This document shows positions 10,885 through 23,730 of a stretch of 64,000 nt of DNA, piece by piece (the stretch's first letter is position 1; the number at the start of each line of letters is the position of its first letter). The notes beneath the pieces are model-generated. The model made no database searches, was not told the origin of the DNA, and saw only the letters and a list, made by a program, of their open reading frames with translations. Source of the DNA: Panagrolaimus kolymaensis (taxonomy: Eukaryota > Nematoda > Chromadorea > Rhabditida > Panagrolaimidae); the NCBI GenBank assembly GCA_028622995.1, contig JAJQJQ010000038.1:1612001-1676000 (forward strand), in the 5' to 3' direction. The position numbers and the translations under genes were made by a program.

Positions 10885-13634
10885 ATGAATGATAAAAATT
10901 CTTGTTATCTTGCATCAGATATAAATGCAATCAATGTTGCAAATTATTTCACAGATTATCCAACTTTTGAAAATAATAATGATAATAATAAAGAAACTCA
11001 ATGTGATTTATTAACCGAAGATGAAGGGCATCGAATGGATCCAACGAGGCTTTCTTATAAAGATCGAATTCGATGGCATTTGAAGGAGTTTTGTTATAAA
11101 ACTTCGAGTCATGGAATTCCTATGCTTGGACAAGCTCCAAACTTTTCTTATAGGTTAGTTTGAAACTTTTTTCTTTAATTAAATATGAACGTATATTTGC
11201 AAATTAAAGAATGGCTTGGGTATGTCTTTTACTTGGATGTGGTTGTATGTTTATTTTTCAAGCAATCAATGTTGTGGAAAGGTATCATCGAATGGATAAA
11301 ATTACTGATATTCAATTAAAATTTGATACAGGTATCTAACATTTTTATTATTCATTCGTTGAAATATAAATCATTTTATTTTTTAGCTCCTTTTCCATCC
11401 ATAACTTTATGCAATTTAAATCCATACAAAGATAGTTTACTTCGAGATGTTGAAGCTGTGAGAAAAATTGTAAGCAACAAAAAATATTTAAAAAAAGTTG
11501 CAGAAATTAAAGTTTTAAGAAATTATTTTTAGTTAAATGTATTTGATAATGTTATGCTTCGAGCTGGAAAAGTAAATAGTGAAGAGGATGAAATTCGACG
11601 TTTAGCAACAATAAATGATCGAAAAGCTATAGAAACAACAAACATTTTCAAACGAATGCGACGAGCAGAAGCTGCGACACCGGCAAGTTCTTCTTCATCA
11701 AAAACGACTTCATTCGAGCCTGCCATGGCTAAATGTGATTGTGAAGGAGAACAAAGTAATATGGAATGTGAAACGGAAGTCACTAAAAAGCCATTGGATG
11801 AAGAAAAAGCTTGCCTTTGCGCTTTTGATCGAGATAGTGGCGATGCATGGCCTTGCTATCCCAAAACAAATTGGGAAGAAAAAGTTTGTGGTTATTGCGA
11901 TGATCATAGTTATTGTACAATTGAAGAAAAGATTGGATTTCCAAATGCGAATCAACTTTGTCTTTGTCAATTTATAAATCCCTTCTGTGTTTCATTCAAT
12001 CGAGCAACATCTATTTTAAAGTTATGGGAATATTATGGCAGCGGTGGAAAAGATGAAATTATTGACGATATTAGAATTATTGAATCTTTGGGTTTTCAAG
12101 TATAAAACTTTTTTCTTTCTTTTTTTTGAGATTATGGTAGCAGTTTTTTATTTAGAATATGAGTGATGAGGTTGCGATTGTGACTAAAGCAAAAGAAAAT
12201 ATTATTTTTGCTATGTCTGAACTTTCTGAAAAACAACGAATGGCTTTATCCATCCAAAAGCATCAATTAATTCATAAATGTTCTTTCAATGGAATTGCTT
12301 GCGATATTGATCGGTTTGGAAACGTTCAAAAAATAATAACACTAATTTTAGCTTCTTTTTTTAGTGATTTTAAACCTGTTTCTGATCCAACTTTTGGCAA
12401 TTGCTTTACTTTCAATCATAATCGAAGCCAAATACTCAGCAGTATTCGAGCTGGACCAATGTATGGTTTAAGAATTTTAGTTTATGTTAATGTTACCGAA
12501 TATATGCCAACAACTGAAGCAGTGGGAGTTCGAATAACTGTGCACGATAAAGATGAATATCCATTTCCTGATACTTTTGGATATAGTGCTCCAACAGGAT
12601 ATATTTCGTCATTTGGAATGAGATTAACTAAAATGTCTCGTTTGCCTGCTCCATATGGCGATTGCGTTCCAGATGGATTAACAGCTAATTATATTTATTC
12701 GGGACATCGGTATTCGACGGAGGTTTAATATTTGCTAATTAAAAAAATTTGTTTAATTCATAAAAGATTTTTTAAGGGTTGCTATCGAAGTTGCTTTCAA
12801 GATCTTGTGGTTAGAGAATGTGGCTGTGGTGATCCTCGATTTCCAGTTCTAAATAATTCAATGCATTGCCAAGTTTTTGACCCGGATGCTAGAAAATGTT
12901 TGGATAAAAGAACCAATGAACTTGGTAATGTACATGGTAGTTTTCGATGCCGATGCCAACAACCTTGTCATCAATCAGTTTATACTGTATCATATTCAGC
13001 TGCAATTTGGCCAAGTCAATCACTTAATATTTCACTTGGTAATTGTCATAAAGGCCAAATTGAATGTAATGAACAATATTCGTAAGTATTAGAAAGCAGC
13101 AAATTGCAACTCATTTTGTTTCATTTTGTGGTCATGCTTTTTTTGTTTGCAATAAAAAATGCAATTATTTTGTCATTTTTCATTCATTTTTTTTAAGCTG
13201 CTTATTTAACAACAACGCTTTAATCATTGTAATGGCTTCTCAATTGTTATTTTTTCCCTCTTTTTATATAGGCTTAAAAATGCTTGGAAATAGCGTAAAA
13301 AACCTAAGGAATTTTTCAGGGAAAATGGTGCAATGGTTGAAGTTTTTTATGAAGCATTAAATTTTGAAGTTTTTACTGAATCTGAAGCATATGGAGTAAG
13401 GTTTATTAGAATCAAACTGCCTTAAATTTTTTGGCTACTGTAAATTAATTTTAGCTCGTTAAAATGCTTGCCGATTTTGGTGGTCAACTTGGTCTTTGGT
13501 CAGGTGTAAGCTTAATGACTTGTTGTGAATTTGGTTGCCTTGCATGTGAAATAATTTACATGATATTTAATCATCATTTGTTACTGTATAAACGAAGAAA
13601 ATTTGAAGCTGAATTAGCAAAAAATGCATATTAA
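10885..13634 (+). CDS. unc-8: DEG/ENaC sodium channel subunit, UNC-8/DEL-1 type
   Basis: An amiloride-sensitive-type cation channel subunit, expected in motor neurons by analogy with C. elegans UNC-8. Nine exons (10885-11153, 11210-11331, 11387-11469, 11533-12099, 12156-12313, 12365-12722, 12777-13081, 13320-13395, 13455-13634) give 705 aa. The first membrane segment is near residue 100 ([14 protein letters not shown]), followed by [17 protein letters not shown], the family's post-TM1 signature. A cysteine-rich ectodomain follows, with [20 protein letters not shown]. The pre-TM2 segment and second TM ([19 protein letters not shown]) carry the GxLGLWxG selectivity and gate region. The degenerin position shows no obvious large-residue activating mutation. 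Exon 5 to 6 uses a weak GTTTGG donor and a 51-nt stopless intron, placed by matching [15 protein letters not shown]. Confidence 0.92.
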
Positions 13635-13965
13635 TCAGTCATTTTGTGGGCCACCTAAAAAAGACAAATGAGGAAGGAAGAGCCATCATAAAAAAAAAAG
13701 AAGCAAAAGCGTTTATTTAATTAATTAATCCATTAACAACATTGTTTTAGTTTTATTGCATCTATTTGTTTTTAAAGGAAATAAATAATGTCAGCCACAA
13801 TAATAAAAAAATGAACCACGCCCTTCTAATTTGGGGGCAAATGAATGCACAAAAATGTAAATTAAAAAGCAAATATTTGGTTGAAGCTTAATCTTTTATA
13901 AAAGCAATAAATTGGTGTAATTTTTTATTTTAAGCTGCTTTTTTATTGTTTTTTTGGTGGTAAAA
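13635..13965. other. Intergenic spacer between channel and TLX-class gene
   Basis: 331 bases. An AATAAA at 13780 fits the end of the channel transcript, and a TTTTAAG acceptor at 13934 lies 32 bases before the homeobox gene's ATG, so trans-splicing of the latter is possible. Confidence 0.45.
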
Positions 13966-14658
13966 ATGAATTCTCGACAACAGTTTCCATTTACTATTAA
14001 TACCATATTAAAAAATAATCAACCGCCGCCAAATAATTTTGATTTTCATCAAAAAAGTTTGCTATCTTCGAAGAATGGCTGCCAACCTTCAAATGATCCT
14101 TATACAGTATTTTATTCTTCTCCTCCGCCTAAAGATATTTTTAACTTCCAACAACATTTATTTAAAGAACAACAACGACGAAAACAAAATCAATTTCTAG
14201 CTTCGGCAACAGCAACTACCACAAATTTAAATAAAAATTTTGTTGAAAGCTTTGAAAATTTTATGACTTCACAACCACCACCAACAAAAGAAAAGCGGGC
14301 AGGTCATCCATATCAAAGTCGAGCGCCACCTCGACATAAAAAACCCCGGACATCATTCACTAAAAATCAAGTGGGGTATTTAGAAAATAGATTTTTGGAT
14401 CAAAAATATCTCGCTTCTGCTGAACGAGCAAAACTTGCAAACCAATTAAATATGAGTGACGCTCAAGTAAAAACATGGTTTCAAAATCGCAGGACTAAAT
14501 GGAGGTAAATATTTTTTATTAGTTAAAATATTGTTTTAGAACAATTTTAATTTTTTATATTAAAGGCGCCAAGAAGCTGAAGAAAGAGAATATACAACAA
14601 GGACAACCTCCAAATTACTTTCCATGACCGCTCAATGTTTATTTCAAAGAAAAGATGA

Positions 14659-14665
<7 letters not shown>
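13966..14665 (+). CDS. TLX: TLX/HOX11-class homeodomain transcription factor
   Basis: A sequence-specific DNA-binding protein. Two exons (13966-14504, 14566-14665) give 212 aa. The homeodomain starts at [19 protein letters not shown] and runs to the third helix [16 protein letters not shown]. The threonine before WFQN (homeodomain position 47) is the hallmark of the TLX/HOX11 class, and [13 protein letters not shown] is also TLX-like. Near the N-terminus FTINTILK looks like an eh1 repression motif, as in TLX proteins. The C-terminal tail after the homeodomain is only about 30 aa. The splice in the middle of WRR conserves the reading frame. The ATG at 13966 is the first in a long open frame. 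The gene lies tail to tail with an NK-2-class homeobox gene. Confidence 0.9.
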
Positions 14666-15542
<877 letters not shown>

Positions 15543-16548
15543 ACTTTTTTTAAACAAAAAATTTAAAACTTTTCCAACCTTTTTATAAAAAAATCGAGAG
15601 AAAAAATAAAAAATAAAAAAACCGGAAGAGTTGGCTTGGCACTTTCTAAAGTGTCCATTTAAGAAAAAAGAGAGGCTTGCTTCATCTTCACAGTATCTTC
15701 TTCTTCTTCATTATTCGCCTCCTTATTTTCATCTTCACATTGTTCTCAAATATCTTTATCTCTTGTGTTTGTGTGTATTGTTTGCATAAATCGTAGTCAT
15801 CATCATTGTCGCCGCTTTCACTTTTTTCTTTTCACTTTAAATAAAACAAAAAAGGAGAATGAATCTCATTGAGAGAGTTAGTTGGCCTCATTAGAACACA
15901 ATGGCAGACAGAAAAAAATTTCGATGATGTGTGTGAAAAGTTTTGGATCAGCTTACATGAAAAGAAGCAGCATTAATAGCCTTAATCCGTGAAATATCTT
16001 GTGAAAATAAAAATTTAAAAACACTTTTATAAAATTGAGAAGAAGCAATAAAATATTTTTTTTCAAAAACAATTACGCAATAACAAAAAAATAACTTAAC
16101 AAAAATTTACATAGATCTTATTTCAAACCATTTTTCTTTGAATTTTTACCGCTAATGAAGTGGTTAAAAAAATAATATGGATGCGCAAGCAAGTGTATCT
16201 CTTATTTTCTTTTTTTGCTTTACTTTGGTTTTGTTATTTTAAGATTTGTCCTTTGCTCTCATTTTTTATGTTACTAAATTTAGGCATATCTTTTGTCGCT
16301 TTATTTTTTTTCATTTTTAAAGTCTGCAAGTTTTGATATTCAAAGAAAAAAATGAACCAAAAATATAAAAAAGAAAAAACACATTTATTAAAAGAAGTTA
16401 TTTTTGATTAATGAGTCGAGTCGTTGTTGGTCCATGGCCCGGCCCATTTTTTGACTTTCGAACCAAATGCTGACCCGCAAAAGCAAATAAAAATTGGATG
16501 AACAATCAGACTATGGCGACGACGACGACAACATATTTGAGGGTTTCC

Positions 16549-16557
16549 CTTATCAGT
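16549..16557 (-). promoter_or_regulatory. Candidate GATA-factor site ACTGATAAG
   Basis: The minus strand reads ACTGATAAG, matching the extended intestinal GATA (ELT-2-like) word known from C. elegans. It lies about 700 bases upstream of P5CS. Confidence 0.35.
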
Positions 16558-16739
16558 GTCACTATGGGAATAATATCAAAGTATAATTTCTTTTCAAAAA
16601 AAATGGACCAACAACACCTTGTGTAATCATGATGAATATCGACTAACCCGAATCACCACCACCACCGCCGCCGAATACTAAAAAAGGCGGGACATTTATC
16701 TTATTTTCTTCTTGTTTTTTTTGCGATTAAAAATGTCTC

Positions 16740-16749
16740 TCTTATCAGT
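16740..16749 (-). promoter_or_regulatory. Candidate GATA-factor site ACTGATAAGA
   Basis: A full ACTGATAAGA on the minus strand, about 500 bases upstream of the P5CS start and 183 bases from a second copy of the core. Confidence 0.4.
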
Positions 16750-17235
16750 GGTCTCATTTCGATCTTTGTCGTAGAGTTAACCCCTATAGCTGCAAATTGG
16801 TCAACATCAGACAAATGATGGAAAGAGAGCTGCGCAAATTTTGGTATTAGTCGTATTTGTCTTATTAGTCGTCTCATGGCTGTTGTTATCTTAATATCTA
16901 TCACATGAAAAAATATAAACGTGTTTGATCAAACCTTTATTTTTAATTTTCTTATTTTTGTGATTTATTTATGATCGAAAATCCTTGGATTAATCCATCG
17001 ATTTTATAAAGATAAAAAATAAAATCCTTTTTTATTTTGGGAATTTTTTTGATCTTAAAAAATAGCTTTTTTTCTTCTGCAAAATTTTTTTCTTACTTTC
17101 GTTTTGGCCAATTTGACGTGAGTTGGACCCCATAAATTTTGGCAATCAAAGTACACTTAATTATGGCCATTTATTATTTATTATATTACAAAAACAAATG
17201 ATTTTCACATGTTTTATTTCACGTCTCTTTTTTTT

Positions 17236-17238
17236 CAG
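17236..17238 (+). promoter_or_regulatory. Candidate trans-splice acceptor for P5CS
   Basis: A long T-run ending in TTTTTCAG lies 14 bases before the P5CS ATG. No upstream coding exon is evident. Confidence 0.5.
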
Positions 17239-17252
17239 ACAAATATAAAAAA

Positions 17253-19780
17253 ATGACATTATTACGCTTTTGTCGATGCTGTGTAACTGGAGCGAGTCAT
17301 TATGCAAAGATTCAAAATTACAATTCCATTCGATCTGCAAGTAGTATCATCGTCCCTATTGCAGCTGATGCCGAAGTTGTTCCATCAGTTACAACTCAAC
17401 GAGTTGGATTAAGCGCTGTTAGGGATAAAGATGGAATGATAGATACTTCCACTTTTCGTCACAATCATCTAACACTAAATCGAAGATCAGATTTAAAAAA
17501 AGCTCAACGAATTCTAGTTAAATTAGGCAGCGCTGTTATTACTCGCGATGATGAATGTGGACTCGCTCTTGGTCGTTTGGCATCCATTGTGGAACAAGTT
17601 TCTGAACTTCAACAAAGTGGACGTCAAATGCTTATAGTTTCATCAGGAGCTGTTGCATTTGGACGACAAAAATTGCATCATGAATTAGTAATGTCTATGT
17701 CGATGCGACAAACTTTACGTGGACCAGCCGGTTTACAAACTGATAAACGAGCTTGCGCAGCATCGGGTATGCCTGGGCTTATGAGTTTATACGAGCAATT
17801 ATTCCAACAATATGGAATCACTGTGGCTCAAGTACTTCTCACTAAACCGGATATTGAAGATCCACAAAGACGCAAAAATTTAACTTCAACCATTGAATCC
17901 CTTCTTCATTTAAATATTATTCCAATAATTAATGCAAATGATGCAGTAGCACCTGATCCAAAACTTAATATGCATATTAGTGATAATGATTCCCTTGCAG
18001 CAAGATTGAGTTCTGAAATTGAAGCCGATCTTATGGTTATCCTTTCAAATGTTAATGGAGTTTATACAGGGCCACCAGATATGGAAGGTTCTCGACTTTT
18101 ACATACTTACAGCCCCTCCGAATCTTCAAGTGTAGTTTTTGGTGCAAATTCTAAATTTGGCACTGGTGGAATGGAATCTAAAGTTACTGCTTGCGTTAAA
18201 GCTCTTGAAGATGGAGTTGCCACAGTTATTACAAATGGATTAGCTCATAATGCAATTACATCCGTAGTTTATGGAAAAAAGATTGGAACTATGTTTTGTA
18301 ATACCATTCGATATGAAGGCCCACCAGTTGAAGAAATAGCTTCTAAAGGTTTATTTTTTATTTAAACCACGGAATTAAAAAATAATAATAAATAGTTTTT
18401 TAGCTAAAGAAAGTGGTCGCTTGCTTCAATCCCTTTCAAATGAAGAACGTTCACACATGGTTCGACATTTGGCTGACCTTTTAATTGAACGTGAAGGCGA
18501 AATTATGGAAGCTAATCGCTTAGATATTCACAATGTAAAAAGCACTGATATTGAGCCCGCTATGCTTAATCGCCTAAAACTAAATCGACAAAAAATTCAA
18601 GATTTATATGCAGGATTAAATATGATTGCGGATTCTGCTACAAGCTTAATTGGAAAAGTCCTTCGACGAACTCAAATTGCTGAAAATCTTTTCCTTGAAC
18701 AACAAACGGTTCCCATCGGTCAACTCTTGGTTATTTTTGAAAGCCGCCCTGATTGCTTGCCCCAAGTTGCCGCCCTTTCCATTGCTTCTGGAAATTCTTT
18801 ATTACTTAAAGGTGGACGAGAAGCAGAAGAAAGTAATAAAATGCTTCATGGAATTGTTCAAGAAGCTTTAGGAACTCATAGCTTTGAACTTCGTGATGCT
18901 GTTACTCTAGTTCGTTCACGAGAAGATGTCAGTGAATTGCTTCAACTTCGTGAATTTATTGATTTAGTTATTCCTCGAGGTTCATCCGAGCTTGTTCGAA
19001 AAATGCAAGAACAAAGTAAAGGCATTCCCGTTCTTGGACATGCGGAAGGCATTTGTCATGTTTATATCGATAGTGAAATCGACGAAGAAATGGCACTTCG
19101 AATCGTTCGAGATTCTAAATGTGATTATCCTGCTGCTTGTAATGCAGTTGAAACTATTCTTATCCACCGCGACCATTTAAACACCAAATTCTTTGATACT
19201 CTTTGTGGAATGCTTAAAACAGAAGGAGTTAAACTTCATGCTGGTCCCAAACTTCAATCCCTTCTTAAATTTGGTCCTCCGGCTGCTGAATCCCTTAAAT
19301 ATGAATATGGTCGACTTGAATGTACTTTGGAAGTGGTTGATAATGTTGATGAAGCGATTGCTCATACCATTCGATATGGAAGTGGACACACTGAATCGAT
19401 TGTCACAAATAACTGTAAGTAGATAAGAAAAAAATTTTTTAGACAAAAACAAAAATATTTATTTTTTTTTTTTAGCTAAAACTGCTGAACATTTCTTAAA
19501 ACAAACTGATAGTGCTTGTGCTTTCCATAATTGTTCCACTCGTTTTGCGGATGGATATAGATTTGGATTGGGTGCAGAAGTGGGAATTAGCACTGGCAGA
19601 ATTCATGCTCGTGGACCTGTCGGTGTTGAAGGTTTATTAACCACTAAATGGGTTCTTCGTGGAACTGGCCAAACAGTGGATTTGTTCAAACCTGGTGGAC
19701 AGAAATACCTTCATCGACCTCTTGAAATCCCTCAAAATTTAAATGAATATATCCATGAACAACAAGTAGCCCATGCATAA
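17253..19780 (+). CDS. ALDH18A1: Delta-1-pyrroline-5-carboxylate synthase (glutamate 5-kinase + gamma-glutamyl phosphate reductase)
   Basis: A bifunctional mitochondrial enzyme that phosphorylates glutamate and reduces it to glutamate semialdehyde, the first steps of proline and ornithine synthesis. Exons 17253-18348, 18404-19414 and 19476-19780 give 803 aa, near the usual 795. An Arg/Ser-rich N-terminus (about 60 aa) looks like a mitochondrial presequence. The kinase domain begins at [14 protein letters not shown] and includes [12 protein letters not shown] and NANDAVAP. The reductase domain starts around residue 380. It contains [20 protein letters not shown] and the catalytic cysteine in [14 protein letters not shown], and ends with the [17 protein letters not shown] block. 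All catalytic motifs seen are intact. The C. elegans counterpart is alh-13. A likely trans-splice acceptor precedes the ATG. Confidence 0.95.
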
Positions 19781-20067
19781 ATTAATATTATCTTTGTAAA
19801 GTTTTTATTTATCTTTAATTTTTGCTCATTCATTATTCTTTCACTTTTTTTTATTTTATTGTCAAAAGTTTGCACCACAATCGTTTGTAAAAAAAACATA
19901 GATTGGCTTGCATTATTTTGCCTCAACGAAAACCCATTTTATTTGTATTCCTTTTTTTAAAATTTTTTGTGCTTATATTTTCAAAAATACAGTTTATTCA
20001 TCAAAAAAATATTGATATAAAAAAATCGCACGATATTCACAGAAAAAATAAAACAAACAAAAAAAAA
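19781..20067. other. Spacer between convergent genes
   Basis: 287 bases between the stops of P5CS (plus) and the ADAM gene (minus), AT-rich. Only 3' untranslated sequence is expected. Confidence 0.5.
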
Positions 20068-23000
20068 TTATTCCAAATTAACATTCGAATTTTTAACATC
20101 AAATTTTGCTGCTAAATTTTTTACATTTACATTTGTTGTAGTATTAGTATTTATGACCGGTTTGGATGCCACTGGAGGCTTCACAGGCAATTTAGGCTTT
20201 TCTTTTTTTATTGTTGGCAAAGAAGACGACGAAGAAGAATTATTTGTTGTAGTTGGAAAGGAGGCTTTGGATAAATCTCGATGAAGGGGAACTGGAGGAG
20301 GGATATCTGGAGAAGTGAGATTATTTTCATCTGATGAACTATCACCGGGTTGACGACTAGATGGGTTTAATGCTTTAGATTCAGGAGGTTTGGGAGCGGG
20401 ATAACCGGGAGCTTGATTACGTCGACCAGAACGATTATGTTTTACAGGAATCACTGGAGGGCTTGGAGTTGCAACTGAATTAAGACTTGAGGGGAAAGGA
20501 ACGATTGGATTATTAAATATTGGTTGATGAGGTTGATTTAAATTTGGTAAAGTAACAAGAGGAGGAGGAACAATAGGGCGTCCAGAACCAACTCGAAGTT
20601 GATTGGGATTATCTCCCCAAACTCCACCCAAATCATGTGGAGCATATCGACCGCCAGGAGGAGGTGGAGCTTTTCTGATTGGAACTAACATTGCTTGAAT
20701 ATTGAGAGCATCTTTTGTAAATTCCCAAATTCTAAAATTCGTGGGATTAATTAAAAGTAAAAATATATATATAAAATTTCTTACTCTTTTGGAAGCCATT
20801 TATTTTTACGCTTTTTGTAGTAATAAGTTGCAACACCAAAGGAAATAAAAATAAAAGCCATTAAAACACCAAACCATAATAAAGCATTAAAGGCTTGATC
20901 AGTGGATGGTCCACTATTAACACTTCCACCATAACCTGGAAGATCACATGCCGTTCCACCATAACCATAATCACAATGACAGTTTCCTGCACTATTACAT
21001 ATTCCTTTTTTATTACAATTCTGTGGATCACATTTTGGCGCAAAATTAGTTATTTCACTTTTATTTGTGCATGTTGAATCAATACACAATTTATCTTTAC
21101 CACACATGGCTCCATCTTGTACCATTCCAGGATCATGCTTTTTTCGACCACCTGTGTATGTTGTTTGAATAACGCGACAAGCAAGTTCTTTACCAGTTTT
21201 TGTTCGAAAATGGCTATATGCAGCTGTGACGGTGGAGGTGTCTCCAAATACTGGGGTTGTTGTATCTGAGTGGCAATGCAGCCTTCCACATACAGCATTT
21301 CTAAATTAGAAGTTATTAGTTTATAGGTTTTTCATATGAATGAAACTCACTCTTTTTTACATGGAGTATAAATCCCTGTTGAAGGATCATGTCCACAATT
21401 TCCATAAATATTTGATTGCATGTTATTTGTATAACATGATTTATCGGAATCCAAAGCAGTTGGACCCCAAATAAGTTGACATTGGGCATCTCGACTTCCA
21501 CATTCTCCTTCATAACAATAATCCATCGGGGCATCAGGGCATTTTAATCCATTTTGAACAAAGAAATCAGCTGGACAATCTCCAGTATCACCATCACAAA
21601 ATTCTGGGAGATCGCAACTACTAATTTCGGCACGGCATACCGTTGCTTTTTGTTTGGGCTGACAAGTGGCTATATCACAGCAATCACCTGAGGCACAAAT
21701 TGCATCTTTTGCAAGTTGGCAAGTATTAGCAACACAACATGTATTTGGACATACAGTAGTATTTCCACAATCACAATCTTCTCCTTCCTCAACAATTCCA
21801 TTACCACATTTTGTACCACCGAAAGCAGTTTTCGGAACATTGTGCAAGCAATAATCCATTTTACGTTTAAGACTTTTTTCCAAATATTCTAAACTGCAAC
21901 TTGACCAATAATTTAAACTTGAATATCCTCCATTTGAAGAATTCATAATGCAAACAGGTGACGGACATTTACATCCTTGTGGATCATGTTCCATTCCAAA
22001 ACTATGTCCCATTTCATGAGCCGATGTGGATGCTACAGAAGCTGCATTAGAATGGTGATCCATAATTACACCACCCGAATAATCATATGAACACATGGTG
22101 CCTTTATAAGCTTTACCAATAACATTATTTAAAAATTTTACATCACTGAAACCAAAAAAGTTTAATGATAATACATTATTTTTTTAAATAACAACTTACG
22201 TAACAAGTTGAGCATTATCATGATGGGTTTTAGGATCCTTCATAATATTTCGTCGATAAAATAAAAAATTTAGCAACGTTTTATCTGAATCTTCTGTAAC
22301 TTCAACTTTATCTCCATCTTTCCAAATTTCAGCCCATACTAGTGTGACTTTAATATTTATTGGAATATAAACCTAAATTTTAGAAATTATACATATTTAA
22401 ATTTTTCTGATTCCTTTATAGCTTACTGAATTAACAATATTTGCAATGGCATGCAATCGATCGTGAACTTTCGTTTCACTGCTATCATATTTTTTATACA
22501 TTCGATTATCAGCAATAAATGCTAATTCCACATATCGCATTTTACCATCCAAATATTCTGCATAATATTCTGGTGTTGTTGAAGAAGTCAAATGGGCTGC
22601 TCTTTTTCTCCTGGTTTTTGGCCATTCTTAAAATTGTAAAAAGTAAAAAAATTTATAACATTAAAAATTACTAACCACAACTTTGACTATTTTGAGGAAT
22701 TAAAACAAATTTATCATTTTCAACGGATAAAGAAAAATGAGAATCACCAAATTGAAACATGCCCGTAATGGAATCCTCCGAACAAGTGGATAATGCATTA
22801 CTTTCACCATATTCAGAAATAAATATATAATGACAAAGTGAATTAATACTTGATGAAAGATTTCTTAAAAGATTTTCTCCAAAAAGTTGACTGAAAAATG
22901 GTTTTTGTTATAAAAAAAAAGTTTTAATGAAAAATAATTGCAACTAACTTATTTGGATGAAAGACCAGCAATCGAGATGATTCAGGATTGAGTGAATTTA

Positions 23001-23127
23001 TAACTTTTATTGAAAGCGGCGATGATGATTGTGATTTTGATAATTTGGTAAGAGATGCAGGGGTAAAGGTTTCATCATTATTTTCGGGGGATGAAAAAAA
23101 TACTGGACAAGATTTGAAAGCTGCCAT
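20068..23127 (-). CDS. ADAM metalloprotease-disintegrin, membrane-anchored
   Basis: A zinc endopeptidase for ectodomain shedding at the cell surface. Seven exons (22949-23127, 22676-22890, 22427-22626, 22200-22372, 21351-22145, 20785-21300, 20068-20731) give 913 aa. The order is a compact prodomain; a furin site in KTRRKRAAH; the catalytic domain with the zinc motif HEMGHSFGMEHD and a Met-turn CIMNS; a disintegrin domain (CGNGIVEEGEDCDCG to DLPEFCDGD); a cysteine-rich domain; one EGF-like module; one TM (LLWFGVLMAFIFISFGVATYYY); and a roughly 220-aa proline-rich tail with SH3-type PxxP motifs. The active site is intact, unlike UNC-71/ADM-1, so ADM-2/meltrin-like is the best guess. The first exon is uncertain: the ATG at 23125-23127 has no signal peptide after it, though a hydrophobic stretch lies just upstream in the same frame. 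Confidence 0.9.
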
Positions 23128-23730
23128 ATACAAAAATAATAATAATAAAAAAATAAAGGAGATCGAAAAAAATAAAAAAAATTATAAAAAGAAAAATGGT
23201 AAAAATATTTCAAATACAAAAAGGGTTAATTGACTCTTTAGCTTAAAAATCGAAGAAAAATAAACATAAAAAATCTTTATTTTTAAAACTTTATATGTAA
23301 ATTTGTGAATATAATGATAGCAAAAAAAAGCGCAGATAAATATAATTTTAACAAACCCAAGATAGAATAAATAAATAAAGATATATAATAATTAATTTAA
23401 TGTACACAGAATAAAAACACAATAAAATAAAATATAAAATTAAAATAACGATTTTAAAAAATTGGCAAGGCAAAAGCGGTATTCTTTGAATGCAATAAAA
23501 AAAATATAAATAATAAATATATATCTTAAGAAATATTTAAATTTTTTTACCAATAATAATAAAAAGGATAGATATGATTCGAGAATATAGACCCCGATTT
23601 TTTTTAACCATTATAAATTACTTTACGGCTAAACTGAAGTGAACATTAAAGTTTTTTGAATGATGATAGAAAATAAATAAAAACAATTTTTTTTGTTTCA
23701 TAGCCAATTTCATATTTGGTCAACTAATTA
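23128..23730. other. Spacer between same-strand genes
   Basis: 603 very AT-rich bases between the kinase stop and the ADAM first exon (both minus). They may hide a short 5' exon of the ADAM gene encoding its signal peptide, but I could not identify one. Confidence 0.45.

Larger units (their letters stand above)
15543..17252. promoter_or_regulatory. Long intergenic region upstream of two divergent genes
   Basis: 1.7 kb separates the NK-2 gene start (minus) from the P5CS start (plus), so it should hold both promoters. The part at 16430-16910 has higher complexity than the surrounding A/T runs. It contains two ACTGATAAG-type GATA words on the minus strand (16549-16557 and 16740-16749). No coding exon is supported. 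Confidence 0.45.

Noticed and set aside
16701..16904. A minus-strand open stretch of 67 codons upstream of the NK-2 gene
   Set aside because: Better complexity than its surroundings but no start context, no splice partner and no recognisable protein. More likely regulatory DNA.
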